Shown here piece by piece: positions 48,024-59,215 of a stretch of DNA of 64,000 bases; positions within the stretch are counted from its first letter, which is position 1; every line of letters starts with the position of its first letter. This DNA is from Monosporascus cannonballus. Taxonomy: Eukaryota > Ascomycota > Sordariomycetes > Xylariales. The notes below the pieces were generated by a model. The model was not told where the DNA came from. It did not search any database and was given only the letters and a program-made list of their open reading frames with translations. Both the position numbers and the translations under genes were made by a program. The stretch spans positions 62,001 to 126,000 of the forward strand of contig QJNS01000171.1 of assembly GCA_004154925.1 (NCBI GenBank). Direction: 5' to 3'.

Positions 48024-48666
48024 ATTCTAGAAAGGTGCATTTTGTGTTTCAGGCGTTAAGGGTTTAGGACTTTCTAGCAATTCCAAGTACCTTGTACTAA
48101 TAAGTGCTTTTAATTTGCCTCATCGCGATCAGGACCCCGTTTTGGAGGTTGTGGCTGCGCCTGCGGCGCAACAGACATATACGTTCTTCGAAAGTTACTC
48201 TCAGCAATTTCCTTTGTCGCATATAAACCTGAGCCGGTCCTGCTTTACCCTGAGCCAGGGTAAGCCTGGGGTAAGTTTATGGTACGGCTTAGGAGCCCGT
48301 TTTTGGATACCCCGGTTAAAGTTACTCTTTACCAGAAATAAAAGTAACTATAATAAGAATTATTTTTAAATTATTCATTTACGTTCAAAATCTTTTATAA
48401 ATTTAATTTATTTATTACTTATTAAATAGTTTTTAATTATATGAATTACGACGTTTATAATTGGTTTAACTTTTGGCCGTTAATAGTTTAATATTAAAAA
48501 TATTTAATTTAAAAAAGTTTTATTATCACTGTTTTTTAAACATTATATTAATTTATTTAAAATAAAATTTAAATATTTAATTTATATAAAACACTAAATA
48601 TAAAATAAATTTAAATAAGTATATAATCAACGTTTTAATAATAAAATAATATAATAATAATATAAA
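48024..48666. other. right boundary of the gene island
   Basis: GC-balanced sequence continues to about 48340, with paired AGTTACT/AGTAACT motifs around 48320-48350. It then becomes extremely AT-rich up to the LTR at 48667. No gene seen. Confidence 0.5.
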
Positions 48667-48872
48667 TATAAGATAATAGATAACTATAAGCTGGGATAAA
48701 GTGATTTCCGACTAGCTATAAAGCAGATTTTAAAAAATAAATGTATTAAGTTATTTCTATCTGGCGTTTTTTATTAGCTGCTAGATAGTAGATTTATATT
48801 AGTAAGTGAGTCGGTAATTAATCGGCAACTGGTCGGCTATCAGCTTTATCGTTATAAGGGCTGTATTTTCAT
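48667..48872 (-). repeat. LTR of the truncated gypsy copy
   Basis: Starts TATAAGATAATAGATAAC and ends CTGTATTTTCATA; 206 bp like the other family LTRs. More C-to-T changes than the LTR inserted next to it. Confidence 0.75.
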
Positions 48873-49047
48873 AATTATTTTCCTTTTTTAAGTTACTAAT
48901 TTCTAACAGCATTATTATTAATTTAATATAAGGTATTTCGCAAATCTGATTACGTATATTTACCGATAATTCCCTATTATATTATGTTATAAATGGTTGC
49001 CGTATTAATTAATACGTACTATATTACATAATTGATTATATTCCGCC

Positions 49048-49254
49048 TATAAGAATACAGCCCCTATAAAGATAAAACTGGTAGCCGACCAGCCACCGAT
49101 CAGCCACTAACCCACTTACTAATATAAATCTACCATCTGGCAGCTAATGGGAAACGCCAAATGGAAATAACCTAATACATTTACTTCTTGAAATCTGCTT
49201 TACGACTGGTCGGAGATCATCTTATTCAAGCTTATAGCTGTCCATTATCTTACA
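49048..49254 (+). repeat. solo LTR in opposite orientation with perfect target duplication
   Basis: It begins TATAAGAATACAGCCCC and ends CCATTATCTTACA, the reverse complement of the family LTR. CCGCC flanks both sides (49043-49047 and 49255-49259). Removing it and one CCGCC rejoins sequence colinear with about 5595-5615 of the left copy. It is much less mutated than its host. Confidence 0.88.
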
Positions 49255-50592
49255 CCGCCCAGTTTCCTATTATAATCTGTTTTTTAATCCCACTTTATTT
49301 ATCTTTTTTTCTTTTCCCTTTTGCGCCCATATTTCCATTCCTTCCGCATACGCGTTTCGTTCGGTCTTTTATTTTTCTTTATTTTTATTTCGCCTGTTCC
49401 GTTTATTCTGCGCATAATCTCCGTTTGCCATCTCTTTTTCTCGTAAAGAATTCCAAGAAAATGGAATTTTAACATTAATAATAACTGGGATTTCCTTTAA
49501 CGTTATCTTTTCGACGCTAACAGTAAAATAAATATTAATCGTATTACGAGTAACAAGAAGCCATATTGTATTTACGTAATATAACATTATTTCGATTACT
49601 GTACAGTTTACGTTTAGATTTCGAACGCCTTAAATTACGTCGTAATTAATTATTATTATAAGATTTTTCGTATAGTAAGTAATTGTTTTTAATATTATTA
49701 ATATCGTTATTTAATTTTCGTTCAAATTTTTATCGTCCTTAAGGATATTACCTAAACGGTTTTTTAATTCGGTACCAATAACTAGGAATTAATCGACGAA
49801 CTCGAAAAGGCTCGTATTGTAAATATTTAATATAAACGTTCCGATATAATTACGATCGGTCGTTAACTTGATATTCTTCGTAAGGCTAAATTTGCTTTTA
49901 ACGTAGTTATTATTAAGGAATAGTATTTTCTTAATATATCGGAGGTCGATTTCCAATCGTCTGTTATAATTATAGAAATCCAATTTTAAAGCCATTTTAT
50001 AAGTTTGTAAATTTAGGTTTTTTTTATTAATATCACAATTTTTTTCGATTATTTCGCAATTAATTTCTAATTAAACGTAAGTTTAAGGTACCTTTATAAA
50101 TAAAATAAATTTCGAAAACCGTTATACCGTTATACTTTTTATTTACGAACATTTTCCGCCTATTTTCCGACGCCTTAACGAAACTTTAATACTCATTAAT
50201 GATTGTAATTAAAAAACGGTTTTATACGGCAAAGTTATTATCAAACTAAAATAAATTAAGCGTTTTAAAGACTGCGTCTTATTTCCGACTAATAACAAAT
50301 TATATTCCGGTTACTTAGACCCTATTTTTTATAAGAACTAAAACGTTCCGAATTCTTTTCGATTTTTATGCCTAATAAATTTAATAAACTTATCCGTCTT
50401 TTACCGTTATATATTTTTCGATCGTTTTTTCGATATTTCTATATTAATTTCCTTAATACGCCTCTTAAAAGCTAATTAACGTAAGGCTTAATTAATAAGC
50501 GCAAAAATTTATTTTCAAAATAAAGGTTTAATTTTTTTATATTGCCTGTTAGTTTCCGACCGGCATACGATAAAGTAATTATTCGCCAAAAG

Positions 50593-50722
50593 TGTTACGG
50601 CCTGGTCACTCGTAAGAGCTCCAGTATATATGCAGCTGTAAGCACCAGGATGATTGCTACAATTGCGATCATTCTACCGATCTTTTGCCCTAGTAGCGTG
50701 AGGGTATAGTGCAGCCATAATA
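50593..50722 (+). repeat. GC-balanced 130-bp insertion, solo-LTR-like, with AAAAG duplication
   Basis: It starts TGTTACGGCCTGGTCACTCG and ends GTGCAGCCATAATA; AAAAG flanks both sides (50588-50592, 50723-50727). The corresponding place in the left copy (near 6930) has no insert. Its normal base composition contrasts with the RIP-degraded host. Family different from the other LTRs here. Confidence 0.72.
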
Positions 50723-53692
50723 AAAAGCTTAAAAATAATTATATAAATATATAATATTTTAACGTTAATATTTTAATTTTGCTTAAAATTATCTTTTATA
50801 ATTCTTATAATTATTAAACGATTAATTTTCGATTAAGCTGTTATGATCTTACAGTTTTTAGGTTATCTTATTTCCTATATACATATTTAACTTTTTTATA
50901 ACATTATAATATCTTAAACACATATTCGAAATATTTTTAAAACTTTTACGTATTATATTTAACGGGCCAATTTTTCTATTTAATCAGACATTCGCGTTAC
51001 TTCTAGTTATCTCGATAACAAACAATATCCTTTACCATCTATTTTTCTATTTTTTTATCAAATCCGGTAATTCTATTTAAACGTTACTCGGTTCCCGGTT
51101 ATATTATGGTTTTAATAAGGATATGTATTATATATTATATATCTGTGTATATTTAATTAAAAAAATTACTTTATACGCTTAAAAATCTATTTACTTTTTA
51201 ATCTTAACTCAGATATAAATAAGTACAAATCTTATATTCTTAAACTTAAAGTTTTAATCAATAAACTTATTTATTACCTTAATTAGAACTTTATAAGCGT
51301 ATAACGTTAATTATAATATTTTTTCTGGGGTGTTATTATTTTGTCCTAATATCTATATATTATTTAACGAATAATCGCCATTTTCTTAAAACGCTTTTTA
51401 ATCTTTTATATTTATTCTTTAAACCTTTATAAAAAGGATTTTATTATCTTTAAACAATATTCATAAATGGTTTCGAACGGAAAACGGCGGGTAAATACGT
51501 TTCATATATTATTATATACGAATTTCGTATTTTATAATAACTTTATCTAATTATTTTAATATTTATTTATATAATTACGGAAATAATATTTCAAAAATTA
51601 ATAAATACGTTTCGTTTATTTATTAATTTGCAAATAATAAACAGTTAATATTCGCTATTTTATTTTTTGCTTTTCGTAAAATTCTGCCTAAAATTAATTC
51701 TTTCATAATTTATCTTTATCGTTAACAATTCCAGCCGGCGTACCAAATCTGCACTTTACTTTATCGTAAAATAGTCGGGCTAATTTGGTTACGGTTAAAA
51801 TCTTAACCGTAAAAATAAATAGTCTTAATTTCGTAAAACGATCGACGATTACTAGGATTACGTAGTACTTCAGCCCGTTTAAACATAGACTTTTAGGAAA
51901 TCCCGTAATAAAATTTAATAAACTTTCTTAGAAAAATTATTAAAGTAACGGTAAAGGCTATAATTATCTATATAATTTATAACGTAGTTTTATTATGCCC
52001 TAATAATTTGGATATTACTTAATATAGTTTCGGATATCTTTCGCCATATTTTCCTAATAAAACTTTCTGGTTATTAATTCTAACGTACGAACACATCCTA
52101 TATATATTACCTTTAAATTATTTTAATATTAATTAAATAATTATTTCCGTAAAACGCCATATAACAAAATTACGAATTTGTCCTAATAATATAAAATTCT
52201 ATTTAAATTTAGAAAATATCCTTTTTTTAATGCGGCTTAACGTCCAGGTATCCGTATTAGCTTTATAATATTTAAATACTTAATTTACAATCCTCGAACC
52301 TAATCGTAAAGCTATCGAGAAATTTTCGACTATAATATCGTTTTATTGTTAACTAGCTTTTTCGCCAAGAAATGTAAAACGTACTAGTTATAAATAATAA
52401 CCTTAATATTAATTTTGTTTTTTTCAAACTTTTTAAAATCTAATTATAATACGGTCGTAATTTATAAATGCCGTTATTTAACCGTTAATCGTATTATTAT
52501 TACAAATCGTATTTATATTATTATTTGCAAACAATAAATTTCATAAATACATAATTTCTCATCTTCCTTTTTTTTCGAAAACTTTCTATAATTATTTAAT
52601 AAAAGTTCTTCGTTTTTTTTACGCAAATAATAATTACTTGAATTTTCGTAACCTAAAAGTTATCTGGAAATTTTGTAGCAAACGAATTTTACGTTATTTT
52701 TATAAGGCCCTTTACTCTCTTATAATACTTTGAATTACGTTATATATTTACGACCGTTTTTCGTACGTTTTTCGGCGTATTATTCGTAAATTCGAATTTT
52801 TTAAATAATATAAAAATTTACGTTTTTATACGCGATTTCTCGTAATATATAATCTAAGCGTTTAAATAACCTATTTGCCGAGTTAATAACGCTTAGTTAA
52901 TATTAAATCTTAAAATCAAATTACGTAAGGTGATAAATCTATTAGGTTAATTTTTCTTTAAAGTTACGTACCATTATTTTTATTATATCCTTTAATATTA
53001 TATAAATAATACATATTAAAAAACTTTTTTTCGTACTTTTAAAATATTGTTGATAATATTCTAAGCTTTCTATAATCGCCAATAATTCTTATTAATTTAC
53101 AACTTACTGCTTTTTAGTTAAATTTAATTTTCGTAACTAATATATAATTAAGCGTTCATACTTTTTGTATTTTTATAAAAATATCCTTAATATAGCTTTT
53201 ATTAAGGCGTTTATTTTAACCCTGGTATTTTTGGCGTTATTTTAATATCGGAAAATAATCGCCGACTAAAAGGCATTTTTTAAGTTTCGGAACGCTCTTT
53301 TAGCTTTTTCGGGTTATTGGAATTCTGCTGCTTTATTTTTACCTTACGCCCTTTTTAAAAACTTAATAACAAGTCCGATAATATGCAAATAATAATCGAT
53401 AAACTTCCGATAAAAATTCGCGAATCTTAAAAATATTTAAATATCATAAATTAATTCTGGTTTTGGTTATATTTCGAGAATATCGACCCGTCGGCGATCT
53501 ATTTCCAAGCCGTCGATATTAATTACAAATCTTAAAAATTTTACCTTTTTATTAAAAAAATTCGTAAGCAAATATTTTAACAAATAATTAATATTATAAT
53601 AGCTGTTCGTAAACTAATTAAAAATGTTTTGTATATTTTTTTTTCGTTATCCGAATAAATAATTATATTATTTAAATATATTACGCATATAT

Positions 53693-53981
53693 TGAATTGG
53701 AGATAGGGCTAATCTAAGTGTATGGAATACAGAACATCTTGATCAGGACTTGGGAGTGGAAATTGTCTGGCGTCCCTTTGCTATGGAAAACTGCATACAA
53801 AAGTTGACAGGTCAGCATTTTATAGACCGCCGCCGACCCACTTGGAAATGCTAGAACCTTCGACAACAAACATCGTCGATGTCTAACAGCTAGCTATCAC
53901 CTTGCAGCCTAGTAACCCAACACCAACCCCACTTCAATATAATTATATAATCCAATTAATATTTTATATGTATAACCCAAA
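53693..53981. other. GC-balanced wedge between transposons
   Basis: About 290 bases of ordinary composition between the truncated gypsy copy and the LTR cluster, with no long open frame. Probably unique sequence escaping RIP, or the remains of a locus into which both elements inserted. Confidence 0.5.
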
Positions 53982-54230
53982 TGTTACAACCCAAGCCAGC
54001 TGGGCCTGCGAAAACGGTCCAGCCAAGATCACAAAGCTACGCTAGTTCAGGATCACGTAATTAGTGCTTAACGGGTCTCAACTAAGCACGATTAAGCACG
54101 ACTAAGTAGCACTGCAACCGCTTAGCAAGGCTCTGTTAAGCAGAGATGAGCAGTAATAAAGGAATCAGGATATATATGTTTATTAATTTCATAATTTAGA
54201 TAGCTTTAGCTTGCAATATAATATCGTTAT
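53982..54230 (+). repeat. truncated LTR (TGTTACAACCC type), little mutated
   Basis: Starts TGTTACAACCCAAGCCAGCT and carries GGCCTGCGAAAACGGTCCAG. It is the same subfamily as the complement of 54756-55082, but keeps the cytosines that are thymines there. It is cut by the next LTR at 54231. Confidence 0.7.
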
Positions 54231-54548
54231 TGTTACGACCCAACCCAAAATCGGCCGCAAAGACGGTCGGACCCACAAAAAGGGAACATATGATTTGGAT
54301 CTCTTTTGGTATCAAGATTCAAATAAATCCATACAGAACCAACCGAATCTAATGGCATTGGATCTGTGACAACGTCGAGATCTAATAAAGATCTAATTAA
54401 CCTATAAAGATATATACGCTTATTATTTCCATAATTTAGATAGCTTTAGCTTATAATATATTATCGTTACTTAAGGCACTTTTGATATTACGAGACATAA
54501 TACGTTATTGTATTTATTGTTTAAATTCCCATGATATTTCTGTTAACA
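54231..54548 (+). repeat. complete LTR (TGTTACGACCC...CTGTTAACA), 318 bp
   Basis: Same length as 1965-2282 and recognisably the same family, in the orientation opposite to the copy at 54756-55082. It is followed by TAAACTCGTTGACTTAAGGT, also found (mutated) beside the other copies, which I read as the leader of the element. Confidence 0.68.
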
Positions 54549-54755
54549 TAAACTCGTTGACTTAAGGTTTAATAGTTGGTTAAACCGCTTAGCCGTTATA
54601 CGTTGCAAGCTTTTGTTTAATAGTACCGTTAGACTTTAAGCAATATTTAATACTGTTAAGATGTTAACTAGCACTTAGGAAACCTTTACTTAGCAGTTTT
54701 ATGTGACGGCTAGGCGGTTTAACCAACTATTAAACCTTAAGTCGACGGGTTTATG

Positions 54756-55082
54756 TTAGCAGGAATATCGTGGGAATCTGAGCAATAAATACAGTAACGT
54801 ATCACGTCTCGTAATACCAAAGGTGCCTTAGGTAATAATATTATATTGCAAGCTAAAGCTATCTAAACTATGGAATTAATAAGCATATATATCCTGATTC
54901 CTTTATTATTATTTATTTCTGCTTAATAAAACTTTATTGAACGGTTACTTAATGCTATTTAATCATGCTTAATCGTACTTAATTAAAATCCGTTAAACAT
55001 TAATTACGTAACCTTAGGCTAATATAACTTTATAATCTTAATTAAACCGTTTTTGCAGGCCCAGCTGGTTTAAGTTATAATA
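54756..55082 (-). repeat. complete LTR, inverted relative to its neighbours
   Basis: On the minus strand it starts TATTATAACTTAAACCAGCT and ends TTCCTGCTAACA, then TAAACCCGTCGACTTAAGGT. A purine run (minus strand GGAAAAAAAGGAAATCG, at 55086-55102) lies immediately before it, as a polypurine tract precedes a 3' LTR. Confidence 0.65.
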
Positions 55083-55375
55083 CGATTTCCTTTTTTTCCA
55101 AATTTTGCCCTTAAGATTTTTTTTCTTTTGATAAGCTTTTTCCTTAAGATGTTAACTTGCGTTATTAAAAACCGTTATTAGGTTCTTTCGTCCATTACGC
55201 AACGTCAAAATCTGCTTCTTATCTTTAACGATTTCAGTTTTAAAATTATGCCGTATTCTTTATATTTTTCTAAAGGCTAAAAATGCAAAATAATAAAAAA
55301 CGTTTCCAAATACAAGGCATATATCAAACGTAACTATCCTTGCAATAGTAACGGCGTTCCCTTATCCTCCTTAAA

Positions 55376-55679
55376 GAATATTCGTACCGAAAATCAACAT
55401 TTAAAAGGCAAAAAGGTACTTACGGAAAAAAGTTTTCTGAAATTGCAAAAACGCTATTAACAAGAAATAAACGAAACCATTATGCGGTTAATCCGTTTTC
55501 GAAAACAAAACGCGTTTCTTCGTTCGAAAAGGGTTAAAATAATATAATAAGAATTACAGTCGCTGGAAAAACTGGAAGAATAGGAACGTCGGGAATAAGA
55601 ACAATTAAAGGTTACCGTTACGGCTGTTACGTTAGCACATATCGCGGCCGATTGGCCCGACATCCCGGTTATTAATTAG
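55376..55679 (+). pseudogene. C-terminal fragment of a pogo/Fot-like transposase
   Basis: Plus-strand translation reads ENQHLKGKKVLTEKSFLKLQ, then NAFLRSKRVKII and SLEKLEEERREQEQL with a few stops between. It ends DWPDIPVIN and a TAG at 55677. Lysine/glutamate-rich ends like this follow the DDE domain in fungal pogo-type transposases. The rest of such an element is not recognised upstream. Tentative. Confidence 0.4.
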
Positions 55680-55853
55680 TCGACTCTTAATTAGAATGCG
55701 CTGGTTATTATTAGTAAAATTTTTTAACAGGCGTTGGGCGCCAATAAGGTTTTTAACGGGTTCCCAGGTGTTTTCGAAATCCGGGTACTTTTTCCACTTA
55801 ATCAAATACTGGGTAAATCCGTTTTGCTTTCGTATGTCAAATATTTTTTCCAC
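55632..55853 (-). pseudogene. chromodomain of gypsy integrase
   Basis: Open for 73 codons: [20 protein letters not shown], then [20 protein letters not shown] and RLLKNF. This matches 'VEKILDxRxxxGxxxYLVKWKGYPxxENTWEPxxNLxxAxxLL' along its length, with aromatic-cage residues Y, W and W present. Such domains direct integration to heterochromatin. The tail after NNNQ has no clear match. Confidence 0.88.
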
Positions 55854-56644
55854 TTCGTATACTTATTCGTTTTTTATTTCCATATCGTCTTATACCGTAT
55901 ACACTTTAATTATATTTATTATTAACTTGAACAAAAAAATGTAAAAAATTAAATAGAATTTAATTTTTGAGGGAAATTCCAATTAATAATTATTTTCTAA
56001 GATTTTCTTGGCAATTTTATATAAACCGATATATTTAAAATCGAGCTTTTTGCTAGGTCATTTTATTTAAATATTTTTTGCAACGAAAAAAACCATTTCC
56101 TCCTTTTCGAAAATAAATCCCTTTAAGCTTTTTTAATTATAATATTTGCTTATTTAATCCCGTACGAATTCCAGTTCTGTTTTTATTTTTTAATATAATT
56201 ATCGTAATTATTTTAACGTAAAAATTATTTTAATATTAATCGGACTATCGCCGCATATTTTTTTTTAAACTTTTAAAATAAAATCAAAATTTGCGTTCAC
56301 AAATATTATTTTAATGCTTTCGTAATAACTGGTACTATAACTTAGCTATATAATCGGTAATTTTTTAACCTAATTATTTTGTTCGTAATTAATATAATAT
56401 TGAAAATAAATTTCCAAAATTTGATTTATTTATTTTATTTATTTATCCGTTTATAGCTTAAATATATTAAATAACTTATAATTTAAATTTATTTATGTTA
56501 TAAGGCCTTGTTAAAATTTTGATGCAAATATCGATCCTTTATTTAATATAATTTTCATTAATAATCCGTATATGCTAAAAATACATCTAAAAAAAGTATA
56601 TGCTAATTATTCGGCGTTTATATCCTTATAATATGGTAAAAAAT

Positions 56645-56790
56645 AAAAAAGTTTCGTAAATCGATCAATAATTACGAAATTATTTTCATAATATATTTTC
56701 GTAACTAAATCCTTTAACATAGGAAATTTAATAATAAAATCGAATATAATTAAATACTATAATCGCTTTATAATTAATAATAGCTATAAT
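56645..56790 (-). pseudogene. integrase core remnant of the chromovirus
   Basis: Minus-strand translation gives FDFIIKFPMLKDLV, then NNFVIIDRFTKLF. It fits 'MDFIxxLPxSxxxxxxxxxIxVIVDRLTKxxHF', the first part of the integrase core, with the aspartate of DRFTK kept. Confidence 0.72.
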
Positions 56791-57934
56791 TTCCCGTCTG
56801 GCTTATATCGTCAAATCTTTATTTTAACGTAAATATCATATTGCCGTATAACTTTTTGTATTATTAATTTTATTTTTAAAAAAATATATATGTTAAAACT
56901 ATTTTAAATTTTTATAAATCCCTGGATATCCCTATAACTGATATTCGTATATTTCTCATATTAAATTTTTTTAATATTTTTTAAAACTTATATCTTATTT
57001 ATTTTTTAATTTTTCGGAAAACTTTCATTATGTTATTAAACTTTTTAATATATATCGAAAAATGCTGCTTAAATTATTATAATTTGTCGTAAGCGTAAAA
57101 ATCCTTTTATAATAATATTAAAAATTATATAACTAATTTTAATTAATTTCTTTTCGAAATCTGATCGCTTACTTTAAACGTTTATTTTGCCATTTTTAAT
57201 CCTTTTTTATAAATAATAACGAAATCGAAATTCGCTAATTCTTTTAAATATCTTAAATATCGTCTTATAAATTCCCTAATCGTAATAAATCGGGTAAAAT
57301 TTAATAATCCGTATAAACCTTAACCTAATATAAATTTCCCTTTAAAAAATGCCTAAATTCTTAAAATACCATCATAATAACCATAAATTCCTTATTTAAA
57401 ATACCGTAATTAAGTTCGGCTCCTTTTAATTTATACGAAAAAAATATAATAAAATATAATTTGCCTTAATTATCTCGTTATCCAATCATCACGCCTAACG
57501 CATAATTCGAAATATCGGTTTTTAATTTAACAAAATAATTTAAATTGTATATAATTAATATTAACTCGTTAATAATCGTATTTTTAATATCTTGAAATAT
57601 CTTTTCCGTATTTAACGTTTATTTAATTTTTTTTCGTAAAGTTTATTAAAAATATAATTATTTTATTAAAATTTCGAATAAATTCCTTTTCGTAATTAAC
57701 GAATCTAAAGAATACCTATACATTTTTAACTATCGTTAACGTTTATTATTTTATAATTACAACGATTTTTTTAAAGTTTATCCTAATATATCTTAAGGTA
57801 ATAATATATTCCAAATATTCCATTTCTTATATATAAAATTAACTTTTTTTTACGTTAACAAATAACTTTACGTCCTATAAAACTTAAAAAACCTTATAAA
57901 TATATTTTACATATATTTCTTTTATTTGCGAAAA

Positions 57935-58085
57935 AAATAAAAATGTCGTCGAGATAGCAAATAACGAAAATATTAAGGTATTTTCATAATACATACTTAA
58001 TTATTTGTTAAAAAATTATTAATACGTTCGTAAATCCTATTAATATAACCAAATATTTAAATAGTTTATATTTCGTCTTAAAAAT
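57935..58085 (-). pseudogene. reverse transcriptase catalytic region of the chromovirus
   Basis: Minus-strand translation gives FKTKYKLFKYLVILIGFTNV, then KYLNIFVICYLDDIFIFFAN with TAA codons at glutamine/arginine positions. It matches 'FRTRYGxYEYLVMPFGLTNAPATFQ...YLDDILIFS'. The YLDD catalytic pair survives at 57956-57945. Confidence 0.82.
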
Positions 58086-58833
58086 TATTTTTTATTCGTA
58101 TTTTTTTTAATCGTAATAAAATTATATCTATTTTTAAAATCGAATATTATAAACTATTTGACTCCGTAAAATCGGTTTTTTATTTCCGTAATCAGAAATA
58201 ATAATATTTAATCATTAATAATAACGTTATTTAATCATTAATACTTAACCATAAGTCGCAATTTTAATGTTTTTTTTAATATAAAAAATATAAGATAACC
58301 TGCTAATAATTTCGAAAATCGAATTTATCCTTTTTAGAACTGATTTTCCAGATATTCTTTAAAAGTACATAATTTATTTCCGTTAAAATTATAAATAAAA
58401 TAAAACTTTATTAAAAGTCCTTTTTTAAAAATTATTTCATAATTGTATTCGTTATATTTTAATAATTTCGTATTAAGTTTTTTCTTAGAAAGCTACTTAT
58501 ATTTATAATATTGTAATAATATATCAATTAAATTTTTTAACTTTTGGGGCTGTTATTCTTATTATTTTAAATTATTATTTAATTGCTTTAATTTCGCTTT
58601 AATAATAATAACAATACGTCGTATTTATTTTTAATATCTGTTTTTTTATATTTTATTTTTTAGGTAATAAGATTTTTATTATATCTTTATACCTGCATTC
58701 GTTATTATTTTCGATCGAATATTAAAACTTTTTTTCGTTTATTAATAAAAAGTAAAATAAATTTTACTTAATTAATTCTACCGTTAATTAAAACTCCATA
58801 TTAACGTATCCATAATAATCCTAAGATTATATC

Positions 58834-59215
58834 TGTTACGTTCAGAAAGGACTCCACCTTCCATTCGATAAACCTCGGGTTTTTATTAATTTCTAGAAAT
58901 ACCAGAAGATTTGTAAATAATAAATACCATAATTTCTCGAGATTCCCAGAAACTATAAAAAATATAAAGGATAAAAAGGATATATAAAGTTTGGATTTTT
59001 TATATAAATAATTACTTATTTAATTTTTTCGTTTTTTAATTATTAATTTAAGTTTTTAACCAAAAATAATTATACCGTTTTTTAATTAAAAAAATACCTT
59101 AAAATTTCTTTAACGAATATATTAAATTATTTTTCGTTTTATTATTACTTATAAATCAAAACTTTTTTCGGATATTACTTATATTTTTAAATAAATATAT
59201 AATAAGTTCGTTACA
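58834..59215 (+). repeat. candidate 5' LTR of the plus-strand gypsy element
   Basis: TGTTACG at the left and CGTTACA at the right, with a TATATAAAG box at about 58982. The first 130 bases are less mutated than the rest. No second copy is in the window, so the limits are tentative. Confidence 0.4.

Larger units (their letters stand above)
48667..53692 (-). mobile_element. truncated second copy of the 7 kb gypsy family
   Basis: Colinear with 5229 to about 11705 of the left copy: LTR at 48667-48872, then the same internal order. Homology stops at about 53692 inside the RT region, so the 5' half (start of RT, Gag, 5' LTR) is missing. It lacks the nested pogo-like element but carries two small insertions of its own (49048-49254 and 50593-50722). 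Many stops; RIP-degraded. Confidence 0.83.
55632..58833 (-). mobile_element. Ty3/gypsy chromovirus, 3' part, RIP-degraded
   Basis: Minus-strand remnants in pol order: RT with YLDDIFIF near 57956-57940, integrase near 56790-56645, and a chromodomain at 55853-55720. A chromodomain after integrase defines chromoviruses. Gag and protease are missing, because the plus-strand element begins at about 58834. The 3' LTR may be 54756-55082, but a foreign transposase fragment lies in between. Confidence 0.75.
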
